This document shows, piece by piece, positions 1 through 5,737 of a DNA stretch of 6,860 nucleotides. Numbering within the stretch: position 1 is the first letter of the stretch; each line of letters opens with the position of its first letter. Origin of the DNA: an uncultured Porphyromonadaceae bacterium (lineage in GTDB: Bacteria > Bacteroidota > Bacteroidia > Bacteroidales > Muribaculaceae). The notes beneath the pieces were generated by a model that was not told the origin of the DNA, searched no databases, and saw only the letters and a list, made by a program, of their open reading frames with translations. The stretch spans positions 1-6,860 of the forward strand of contig CAMWLX010000190.1 in the NCBI GenBank assembly GCA_947175225.1, given 5' to 3'. The position numbers and the translations under genes are program-made.

Positions 1-609
1 TCCTATATGTGTGACGGCTACTACAAGATCGCACTTCTTCTTTTTTTTCAGGAAGGCAGCGGTCTCATTTGCAGTCTCTATAACATTCTTGAATCCCATT
101 CCCTCATAGTTAGCTTGCGCGATGATGGATTCCGGATCGATATTGATTCCTATGAAACCGATTTTCTTCCCCCCTATTGTTTTGACAGTATATGGCTTGA
201 AGAGACCTTCGGCTGCCGTCCCGGTGAAGTCATAGTTGGCTGATAGACGTTCCGTCTTGAGCATACGCTCTTTGTCAGCGAGAGCCTTCAGTCCATTGTC
301 AAATTCATGGTTGCCGAGGATACTGATATCCACACCAAGAAGATTTTGCAGAGGATATTCTACGTCTCCTTTGAAAAACTTGAAATAGAGAGAGCCTTGC
401 ACCTTGTCGCCGGCATCAATCAGAAGCACGTCTTTATTTGCCCTTTTCACTGAGTCGATGATAGCCTTGCGCTGAAGCACTCCTCCTTTGCCGTCGCCAT
501 CAGGAAGAATCAGCGAATGAGTGTCATTGGTATGCAATATGACTAAATCGCGGGCAGCGGCACACAATGCCACCCCCGCGATTATAGCCGTGATGATAGT
601 CTTCTTCAT
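1..609 (-). CDS. Secreted 5'-nucleotidase/UshA-type metallophosphoesterase, N-terminal part (runs off left edge)
   Basis: The reading frame is open from the ATG at 607-609 to the window edge, giving the first 203 residues. Residues 1-19 form a signal peptide (MKK, then a hydrophobic stretch to CAAA), so the enzyme is exported to the periplasm or surface; Cys16 is preceded by VAL, which is a poor lipobox. The calcineurin-like dimetal phosphoesterase motifs follow in order: HTNDTH at 26-31 (metal ligands D29 and H31), a GGVLQRK segment near 42-48, DAGD at 65-68, GNHEFD at 99-104 and VTHIG at 199-203. This order and spacing match UshA/5'-nucleotidases, which hydrolyse nucleotides or other phosphate monoesters. 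The later HxH motif and any nucleotide-binding C-terminal domain lie outside the window, so substrate and total length are unknown. The gene starts 27 bp after the gpmI stop on the same strand, suggesting cotranscription. No clear Shine-Dalgarno is seen. The family is sure; the exact substrate is not. Confidence 0.88.
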   Translation of the reverse strand, partial: MKKTIITAIIAGVALCAAARDLVILHTNDTHSLILPDGDGKGGVLQRKAIIDSVKRANKDVLLIDAGDKVQGSLYFKFFKGDVEYPLQNLLGVDISILGNHEFDNGLKALADKERMLKTERLSANYDFTGTAAEGLFKPYTVKTIGGKKIGFIGINIDPESIIAQANYEGMGFKNVIETANETAAFLKKKKKCDLVVAVTHIG

Positions 610-636
610 CACTTATAATTTTTCATTTTAAATTAA

Positions 637-2151
637 TCATTTATCATTGGAGATTAAGTTTTCTCCTGTCATCTCTTTAGGCTGGGGGATTCCGAGGATG
701 TGGAGCAATGAGGGAGCCACATCGGCCAGACGTCCGTCTTTCACCTTCGCATTCTTGTCGCCAACATATATGAATGGAACAGGATTGAGCGAGTGGGCAG
801 TGTTTGGAGTGCCATCTTCATTGAGAGCGTGGTCGGCATTGCCGTGATCGGCGATGATGATGCTCTCGTAGCCATGCGCAAGGGCTGCTGTGATCACTTT
901 CTTCACACACTCATCAAGGGTCTCTACAGCCTTCTGTATAGCCGGATATACACCTGTGTGTCCTACCATATCGCCGTTGGCGAAATTGACAACGATAAAT
1001 TCATATTTCTCGCTATCAATAGCCTCAACGAGTTTTTCAGTCACTTCAGGAGCAGACATTTCAGGCTTGAGATCGTAAGTGGCAACCTTTGGAGAAGGCA
1101 CTAATATACGTTCTTCACCCTCAAAAGGAGCTTCACGGCCGCCATTGAAGAAGAAAGTAACGTGAGCGTATTTCTCAGTCTCTGCAATATGGAGCTGCTT
1201 AAGCTGCTTTGCTGAAAGGTATTCAGCGAGAGTATTCTCTACATCTTCCTTCGGGAAAAGGATATGAACTCCGGTGAAGCTGCTGTCGTAAGGAGTCATG
1301 CAATAGTATTGGAGGTCAGGGATAGTGTTCATGCCAGCTTCTGAATGCTGAGTGAGCACTGTAGTGAGCTCTTTAGCACGGTCGTTACGATAATTGAAGA
1401 AAATCACAACGTGGCCTGCACCGATGCGGCCATCTACCTTGTCGTTGACGATTGGTTTCATAAACTCGTCAGTGATCCCTTCTGCATAATATTCTTCAAC
1501 AGCTTTTACAACGTCGGAAGTTTCCTTGCCGATTCCGTAAATAAGTTGATTGTATGCCACTTTGACACGGTCCCAGTTCTTGTCACGGTCCATAGCATAG
1601 TATCGCCCTATGACTGAAGCAATAGTTCCGGCACTCTTGGCACAGTGATCTTCTACCTCTTTCAAATATCCGGCACCGCTCTTAGGGTCGGTGTCGCGTC
1701 CATCCATGAATGCATGGATATATACCTTATCGAGTCCGTATGCCTTTGCTGTGTCGCAGAGAGCGAAAAGATGGTCGAGGCTTGAGTGCACCCCTCCGGC
1801 AGATGTAAGACCCATGAAGTGGATAGGCATGCCAGTCTTCTGAGCATATCCGAAAGCACTCTTGATCTCGGGATTTTCCATAAAGCTGCCGTCAGCGATA
1901 GCGCGGTTGATCTTCACGAGGTCCTGGTAAACTACGCGACCAGCACCTATATTGAGGTGACCTACTTCTGAGTTGCCCATCTGCCCGTCAGGGAGACCGA
2001 CATTCTCGCCTGAAGCCTGGAGTTGAGAATTTGGATATTCAGCCACAAGGCTGTCGATGAAAGGAGTGGGAGTGTTGTAGATGGCATCGTCTTTCTGATG
2101 ATCTCCGATACCGTATCCGTCAAGGATAATCAAAAGAGCTTTTTTGTCCAT
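637..2151 (-). CDS. gpmI: 2,3-bisphosphoglycerate-independent phosphoglycerate mutase
   Basis: This cytoplasmic glycolytic/gluconeogenic enzyme interconverts 3-phosphoglycerate and 2-phosphoglycerate using two Mn ions and a phosphoserine intermediate. The 504-residue product is full length for the family (about 510). All hallmark motifs are intact: LDGYGIG at 10-16 (metal ligand D11), GNSEVGH at 59-65 with nucleophile Ser61, GGVHS at 119-123, the DGRDTDP box at 150-156, GRYYAMDRD at 182-190, NYRNDR at 253-258, the AETEKYAHVTFFFNGG block at 323-338, NGDMVGHTG at 392-400 (D394, H398), DHGN at 435-438 and TAHS at 451-454 (H453). Residues of the lid/transferase domain (roughly 80-300) sit inside the phosphatase-like fold, as expected. 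A Bacteroidota promoter lies about 110 bp upstream, and the leader contains a perfect hairpin. The secreted phosphoesterase gene follows 27 bp downstream, probably on the same transcript. Identification is secure. Confidence 0.98.
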   Translation of the reverse strand: MDKKALLIILDGYGIGDHQKDDAIYNTPTPFIDSLVAEYPNSQLQASGENVGLPDGQMGNSEVGHLNIGAGRVVYQDLVKINRAIADGSFMENPEIKSAFGYAQKTGMPIHFMGLTSAGGVHSSLDHLFALCDTAKAYGLDKVYIHAFMDGRDTDPKSGAGYLKEVEDHCAKSAGTIASVIGRYYAMDRDKNWDRVKVAYNQLIYGIGKETSDVVKAVEEYYAEGITDEFMKPIVNDKVDGRIGAGHVVIFFNYRNDRAKELTTVLTQHSEAGMNTIPDLQYYCMTPYDSSFTGVHILFPKEDVENTLAEYLSAKQLKQLHIAETEKYAHVTFFFNGGREAPFEGEERILVPSPKVATYDLKPEMSAPEVTEKLVEAIDSEKYEFIVVNFANGDMVGHTGVYPAIQKAVETLDECVKKVITAALAHGYESIIIADHGNADHALNEDGTPNTAHSLNPVPFIYVGDKNAKVKDGRLADVAPSLLHILGIPQPKEMTGENLISNDK

Positions 2152-2201
2152 ATGTATTTGAGTTTTCAGATTTCAATTGTCAGTTGTCTGTATATAAGAT
2201 T

Positions 2202-2220
2202 GGTAGCTACAAAAGCTACC
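2202..2220 (-). promoter_or_regulatory. Perfect hairpin in the gpmI 5' leader
   Basis: On the minus strand the sequence GGTAGCTTTTGTAGCTACC forms a perfect 7-bp stem (GGTAGCT/AGCTACC) with a 5-nt loop. It lies between the predicted gpmI promoter and the start codon, about 50 nt before the ATG, so it would be in the untranslated leader. It has no following U-run on either strand, so an intrinsic terminator is unlikely. It could stabilise the mRNA or bind a protein; the role is inferred only. Confidence 0.45.
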
Positions 2221-2263
2221 TTAATATATAACAAACCATCAGCTGATTTATATTTTTAAAGTG

Positions 2264-2295
2264 CAAATTTACTGAAAAATCCCGTTCTAAACAAA
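2264..2295 (-). promoter_or_regulatory. gpmI promoter, Bacteroidota type
   Basis: On the minus strand a TTTG -33 box (2292-2295) is followed by a 20-bp spacer and a perfect TAnnTTTG -7 box, TAAATTTG (2264-2271). This matches the primary sigma factor promoter of Bacteroidota. Transcription would start near 2257, leaving a leader of roughly 105 nt before the gpmI ATG. Confidence 0.7.
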
Positions 2296-2512
2296 TTAAT
2301 TTTTCTTGCAGCAGCTAAAAACGCTCTGTTTACGACATCCAATGATCAAAGATCAATAATTTTTATCAGCCAACCATTGACCCCGAACTGATGCTCAGGT
2401 TTTATAAGATTGGCAGCAATCGGGGCTAATCTGGAGCAAACTTTACCAATTTATTTTTTTCTATTACTAAGCAACTTCTACAATAAAAAAGGACAATGTT
2501 CGTTTTTTAGAT

Positions 2513-3550
2513 ATGTATATGCATAAGATGAATCGAAAAGGCCTTAAGATGGCACTGATAGGGGCGGCATTGCTGTCGTCTACCTTGGCGTATGGGCAGT
2601 TGGCGGCTAACGCTTATTCGTTTTTGGATGTTTCGTCGGCCACACATGCATTGGCACTCGGAGGATATGCTATTGCAGCCGCTGGTCCGGACCCGATGAT
2701 GGTCGACCAGAATCCGGGATTGTTAGGCAATGAGATAGGGCGCGTGGCGGCTCTCAGCTATATGCGATATTTCGGCTCATCAAATTTCGCGGCTGCTCGT
2801 TATGCACAAGGTGTAGGCGAACGAGGTGCTTTCGCCGTCGGAGTTCGCTATCTTGACTATGGGAAAATTGACGGATATACTTCTGATGGCAGCTTTACAG
2901 GGACTTTCAATCCACAGGATATCGCCATAGAAGGCACATATAGCCATGACTTCACCGAACGCCTGCGTGGCGGCATTAACGCAAAGGTGATATATAGCAA
3001 TTACGAAGAATATACGGCTGTAGCTTTGGCTGCTGACCTCGGCATTAATTATTATGATGAAGAAAAAGACCTTTCGCTGGCAGCAGTAATCAAAAATGCC
3101 GGAGGCCAAGTGAAGAGATTCAATGAGGAATACGACCACTTGCCGTTTGATGTTCAATTAGGATTTATGAAAGGGCTTGCGAATGGACCATTCTCTCTAT
3201 CGATCACTGCTCATCATCTGACACATTGGAAACTCCCTTATTATAAGCATGACCAAAACGGCACAAGCGCCGACTCTTCTGATATTCAAGAAGAGGAATA
3301 TAAATTTATCCCAACATTTTTCAGGCATTTGACATTCGGCTTGCAATATTCGCCTTCAGATCGTTTTTACGCAGCGTTGGGATATAATTATAAGACCAGA
3401 GGAGACATGGGCACTCACCAAAGGAATTTCCTAAGTGGTTTTTCACTTGGCTTAGGACTGAATGTGAAAGACTTTGGGATTGGCGTCAGCTTCTCACAGC
3501 CACATAAATCAGCCACTACCCTCGCCCTCAATCTATCATACTATCTTTAA
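2513..3550 (+). CDS. porQ: Type IX secretion system protein PorQ
   Basis: PorQ is an outer-membrane beta-barrel of the FadL-like PorV/PorQ family. In the type IX secretion system it belongs to the cell-surface attachment complex with PorU, PorV and PorZ, which processes cargo and links it to lipopolysaccharide. The 345-residue product has a signal peptide ending AYG|Q (cleavage after residue 28), then the family N-terminus: YSFLDV, SSATHALALGG, and DPMMVDQNPGLLG. Further typical features are GVRYLDYGK, YSNYEEYTAVALAADLGINYYDEEKDLSLA, LPFDVQLGF, HHLTHW-LPYY, ALGYNYKTR-DM, NFLSGFSLGLG and a C-terminal LNLSYYL beta-signal ending in an aromatic/leucine pair. The start is uncertain: ATGs at 2513, 2519 and 2528 are all in frame, and the 2528 start (MNRKGLK) gives the most ordinary signal peptide, with 340 residues in total. 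No Shine-Dalgarno or clear promoter decides it. It stands alone here; no other secretion gene is in the window. Confidence 0.9.
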   Translation: MYMHKMNRKGLKMALIGAALLSSTLAYGQLAANAYSFLDVSSATHALALGGYAIAAAGPDPMMVDQNPGLLGNEIGRVAALSYMRYFGSSNFAAARYAQGVGERGAFAVGVRYLDYGKIDGYTSDGSFTGTFNPQDIAIEGTYSHDFTERLRGGINAKVIYSNYEEYTAVALAADLGINYYDEEKDLSLAAVIKNAGGQVKRFNEEYDHLPFDVQLGFMKGLANGPFSLSITAHHLTHWKLPYYKHDQNGTSADSSDIQEEEYKFIPTFFRHLTFGLQYSPSDRFYAALGYNYKTRGDMGTHQRNFLSGFSLGLGLNVKDFGIGVSFSQPHKSATTLALNLSYYL

Positions 3551-3568
3551 TTGCGTCTCACGAGTCTT

Positions 3569-4012
3569 CTATTTCCTAAAAGGAATGCAGTGGACAACCC
3601 TAACGGGGACACATTGTGTAGCTTGACGTCCCGGAAGCCAATTTGGCATTTCCGCGAGCAGACGTATAGCCTCTGCGTTTAGAGATTTATTACACCCCTT
3701 GATAACCTTTATATGGGAGATATTGCCGTTTGCGTTTACTACAAAACTGCATGTCACCCGTCCCTCTATGCCATTTTCGTAAGCATCTGCCGGATAATGA
3801 CGGTTTTTATTGATGTAGTTAAGGAGGGCCTCATTGCCTCCGGGGAAGGAAGGTTTCACTTCCACATAGTCGTATTCAAAAACCTCTTTGTAAGTCTGCA
3901 GCCCATCGCTTGAGCTTCCTACCGACACACGGCAAGTTTGAGCCCGGGCGTTAGTGAATCCCAGGATTAGGAGAATTATGGATGTAAGGAGAGGGATACA
4001 AGTTGATTTCAT
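3569..4012 (-). CDS. Exported stand-alone TonB C-terminal domain protein
   Basis: The 147-residue product has a signal peptide (hydrophobic 6-19, ARA|Q cleavage after residue 24) and then essentially only a TonB C-terminal domain (about 50-147). Its diagnostic segments are PSFPGG at 54-59, a helix with NYINKNRHYPADAYENGIEGRV at 65-86, NGNISHIKVIKG at 95-106 and the MPNWLPGRQ...VPVRVV strand at 122-140, ending in IPFRK. TonB proteins transmit proton-motive energy to outer-membrane receptors, but a canonical TonB has an uncleaved N-terminal anchor and a Pro-rich spacer. Here the N-terminus looks cleavable and there is no spacer, so the protein is probably a free periplasmic domain. Five cysteines (27, 88, 107, 134, 142) remain in the mature form. 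It has its own promoter upstream and converges on porQ with an 18-bp gap. The domain call is firm; the role as an energy transducer is doubtful. Confidence 0.85.
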   Translation of the reverse strand: MKSTCIPLLTSIILLILGFTNARAQTCRVSVGSSSDGLQTYKEVFEYDYVEVKPSFPGGNEALLNYINKNRHYPADAYENGIEGRVTCSFVVNANGNISHIKVIKGCNKSLNAEAIRLLAEMPNWLPGRQATQCVPVRVVHCIPFRK

Positions 4013-4088
4013 TGTTGTCTTTTTTTCATAATTTTTAGCTAAAACCGCTAAATCGGCTCTGACAGCTGCTTTAGCTTGGTAGCTGATG

Positions 4089-4120
4089 CAAATTTAGACT
4101 TAATATCTGATATATGCAAG
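4089..4120 (-). promoter_or_regulatory. Promoter of the TonB_C-domain gene, Bacteroidota type
   Basis: On the minus strand a CTTG/TTGC -33-like element (4116-4120) is followed by a 19-bp spacer and a perfect -7 box TAAATTTG (4089-4096). The predicted start near 4082 leaves a leader of about 70 nt that contains the palindrome TTTTAGCTAAAA. Confidence 0.65.
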
Positions 4121-4186
4121 ACCCTAAACATTATATTAAACTTATTTAACTTTATTTCAGATTAAGAACATACGCTCTTCCCTGTT

Positions 4187-4294
4187 ATGGATATTATGAC
4201 GGAAGGTCTTGGTGAGGAAGAGGCGGTCAATATGATCCTCAGCTATATGAACTACAGCTTCAAGTATTTAGCTCCCTGTCTCAAGGGAAAATGA
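4187..4294 (+). pseudogene. Mini-ORF of 35 residues, possible gene remnant or first half of a frameshifted ORF
   Basis: The ORF begins MDIMTEGLGEEEAVNM, continues with an aromatic helix-like stretch (LSYMNYSFKYLAP) and ends CLKGK before TGA. An in-frame TAA at 4163-4165 limits upstream extension to seven codons. The composition is protein-like (amphipathic, acidic then aromatic), unlike random AT-rich spacer. I do not recognise the family. The stop codon overlaps the start of a second ORF, and the last codons form the heptamer GGGAAAA in the correct phase (G GGA AAA). It may be the end of a decayed gene, a real small protein, or the zero-frame half of a -1 frameshift product. No Shine-Dalgarno is visible; the upstream TAACTTTA (4148-4155) is only a near match to a -7 box. 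Confidence 0.35.
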
Positions 4295-4362
4295 GTGTGA
4301 AGCAACTGATAGATGATGCTAAAAAAATTCCTCAAACATTACGCGCATCACAAATGGAATGA
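4291..4362 (+). pseudogene. Mini-ORF of 23 residues overlapping the preceding one by ATGA
   Basis: The ORF MSVKQLIDDAKKIPQTLRASQME starts inside the stop codon of the upstream mini-ORF (ATGA overlap) and lies in its -1 frame. Slippage on the GGGAAAA heptamer would fuse the two into a 58-residue chain reading ...LKGK-MSVKQLIDD..., which looks like one continuous helical protein end. That reading suggests either a single-gene remnant broken by a small indel in the A-run, or programmed frameshifting or translational coupling. The family is not recognised, and the piece is too short to be certain that it is coding. Confidence 0.33.
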
Positions 4363-4393
4363 TAGGAGTCAGCTTGCACAAAGTTCAAAGCTT

Positions 4394-5557
4394 TCATTCA
4401 ACAAATTTAGAGAACCACCAATTTTTGATTAAGGGAGAGTGAAATCTTCTAATGCCTCCATTTAGTCGGATTATATAACCATCATGCTCAATCATGTTGA
4501 GTATGAGACTGAACTTAGCATTGGCTTGGATGAGAGATTCTTCTGTGTATGCTGCATACATATCGAGTAGTTCTGCTCTTGAAAGACCATTATCAGCCAT
4601 ACTTAGCGCATTTAAAAGCAATACTGCGCCTTCTCTATATCCATTGTATTCGGCAAGTCGCTCATACCATGTACTAAGTTCATCATTATGCGATATTTGA
4701 TCAAATGCATCATCTATCATTTTCTCAGTGATACCATTTCTTACATCCGGATAATTCTTTATTGTTGAGAAGATAAGTTGGATAAAGTATGGTATATACC
4801 ACTCTATCTTATCAAGTATATACTTCACAACCCTTTCAGAAATCGGCAGGCTTAATGATTCTGCCAAAGCCATGGTCAGACCTTCTGCTTCTTCTTTCGA
4901 AAGCGCATCAAAATCAAAGGACACCATGTCATTGATGGTCATTGTCAGATTCCTCATGCTTGTAAAGTTGTGTAGCCCTACAGATCCGCAGAATATCCAT
5001 CGTATTTTGGTGTCAGTAACTTGTCTCAAACTTCTCAACCAGTTAAGCATGAAACCAACATTCTTGTGAGATTGATCTTCCTTGTCTATGCTATTTAAAA
5101 ATAATGGCAATTCGTCAATCACGACAAGTGTGTTCTTAGTGTGATTGATGGATTCAGACAAAAGAGAATAAAGATTTTGAGATATCTCTGGATGAGAGAA
5201 GTCAATTTTTATCGGACCAATGCCCTTTACACCCTCAATAACGCGGTTGAGGAATCCTCCAGCTGTATCCATGGCCTGGCTCCAGATCTTTGACTTTTCA
5301 AATTTATTGATCAAAATGTTTAAGAATTCCTCTTGAGACTGCACCCCTTCCAAATCAATATATACACAATTCCAACCGACTTTCTTCTTATCCTCAACTA
5401 ATCTTTTTGCAAATGAAGATTTGCCAATTCTTCTTGGTGCTGATAATACCAAAGAATGATTGGTGTCAAGATAGTCATAAGCTTGTGAGAGTTCTTTAAC
5501 CCTTCCGTAGAAATCATCTCCAGTCACAGGAGGACCAACTTTATTTGAAATAGCCAT
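4394..5557 (-). CDS. Arch_ATPase-type (STAND-like) P-loop ATPase
   Basis: The 387-residue cytoplasmic protein has the layout of the archaeal-type ATPase family (Pfam Arch_ATPase). It has an N-terminal FYGR box at 16-19, a Walker A motif SAPRRIGKSS at 39-48 (first glycine replaced by alanine, GKS intact), a YIDLEG strand at 66-71 and a Walker B LVVIDE at 144-149. A WIFCGSVGL sensor-like strand follows at 187-195. Residues from about 220 to 280 are helical, and about 305-380 resemble a winged-helix module (LLNALSMADNGLSRAELLDMY, then YIIRLNGGIRRFHSPLI). There is no added C-terminal nuclease-like DUF234 domain at this length. The specific function is unknown; related ATPases are often accessory or mobile-associated. 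The start at 5555-5557 is supported by a promoter just upstream, leaving a very short leader. By eye its GC content is clearly lower than that of gpmI, which suggests transfer. No same-strand partner gene is adjacent. Confidence 0.8.
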   Translation of the reverse strand: MAISNKVGPPVTGDDFYGRVKELSQAYDYLDTNHSLVLSAPRRIGKSSFAKRLVEDKKKVGWNCVYIDLEGVQSQEEFLNILINKFEKSKIWSQAMDTAGGFLNRVIEGVKGIGPIKIDFSHPEISQNLYSLLSESINHTKNTLVVIDELPLFLNSIDKEDQSHKNVGFMLNWLRSLRQVTDTKIRWIFCGSVGLHNFTSMRNLTMTINDMVSFDFDALSKEEAEGLTMALAESLSLPISERVVKYILDKIEWYIPYFIQLIFSTIKNYPDVRNGITEKMIDDAFDQISHNDELSTWYERLAEYNGYREGAVLLLNALSMADNGLSRAELLDMYAAYTEESLIQANAKFSLILNMIEHDGYIIRLNGGIRRFHSPLIKNWWFSKFVE

Positions 5558-5578
5558 AGATCGTCGTATTTATGTTTG

Positions 5579-5609
5579 CAAAGATATATAAAAATTATTA
5601 TATTGCCAA
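5579..5609 (-). promoter_or_regulatory. Promoter of the Arch_ATPase-type gene, Bacteroidota type
   Basis: On the minus strand TTGG (5606-5609), a 19-bp spacer and a perfect -7 box TATCTTTG (5579-5586) precede the ATPase start codon. Transcription would begin near 5572, giving a leader of only about 15 nt. Confidence 0.7.
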
Positions 5610-5643
5610 GTAATCTTTCTAAAATAACATGGGTATCCCGGTC

Positions 5644-5658
5644 CCTGCGTAAAGCAGG
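5644..5658. repeat. GC-rich hairpin between two divergent promoters
   Basis: CCTGC-GTAAA-GCAGG is a perfect 5-bp stem with a 5-nt loop, preceded by the small inverted repeat GGGTATCCC (5631-5639). It stands out as GC-rich within an AT-rich spacer and lies between the -33 boxes of the ATPase and epimerase promoters. It could be an operator or a dispersed extragenic palindrome. The nearest T-run (5675-5680) is 16 nt away, so it does not look like a standard terminator. Confidence 0.35.
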
Positions 5659-5681
5659 ATCTCTGTCTATGCACTTTTTTA

Positions 5682-5713
5682 TTTGGTGGATTGGGATTTT
5701 AGTGTTAATTTTG
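5682..5713 (+). promoter_or_regulatory. Promoter of the epimerase gene, Bacteroidota type
   Basis: TTTG (5682-5685), a 20-bp spacer and a perfect -7 box TAATTTTG (5706-5713) match the Bacteroidota consensus. The predicted start near 5720 lies about 18 nt before the ATG at 5738. This also argues against coding use of the open frame upstream of 5738. Confidence 0.72.
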
Positions 5714-5737
5714 CAGAAAACAAAGTTTTTAAAGGAT

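Larger units (their letters stand above)
2152..2512. other. Divergent intergenic region between gpmI and porQ
   Basis: This 361-bp AT-rich region separates the minus-strand gpmI from the plus-strand porQ and contains no protein-like ORF. It holds the gpmI promoter (2264-2295) and the gpmI leader hairpin (2202-2220). There is also an exact 11-bp direct repeat TATAAGATTGG (2193-2203 and 2403-2413) and a short perfect inverted repeat TGATC-AAA-GATCA (2343-2355). I found no convincing TAnnTTTG box on the plus strand for porQ. Confidence 0.6.
4013..4393. other. Intergenic region with tonB-domain gene promoter and mini-ORF pair
   Basis: This 381-bp region lies between two minus-strand genes. Its left part (4013-4120) is the leader and promoter of the TonB_C gene and includes a perfect 12-bp palindrome TTTTAGCTAAAA at 4033-4044. 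Its right part carries two plus-strand, protein-like mini-ORFs (4187-4294 and 4291-4362). No gene of ordinary length is present. Confidence 0.6.

Noticed and set aside
7..243. Plus-strand 78-codon open frame at the left edge
   Set aside because: The opposite strand encodes the metallophosphoesterase with intact motifs across this stretch.
793..1104. Plus-strand open frame of 103 codons within gpmI
   Set aside because: It lies antisense to a fully conserved, motif-complete gene, so it is a shadow frame.
2377..2408. E. coli-like TTGACC...TATAAG promoter for porQ
   Set aside because: The spacer is 20 bp and Bacteroidota do not use this consensus, so the match is likely chance.
2780..3157. Minus-strand 125-codon open frame
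   Set aside because: It lies antisense to porQ, whose translation matches its family throughout.
4371..4392. AGCTT...AAGCT inverted repeat as ATPase terminator
   Set aside because: The stem is only 5 bp with a 12-nt loop and has no T-run.
5576..5737. Upstream 54-codon extension of the epimerase reading frame
   Set aside because: It contains the -33 and -7 boxes of the epimerase promoter, and the Rossmann motif starts right at the ATG at 5738.
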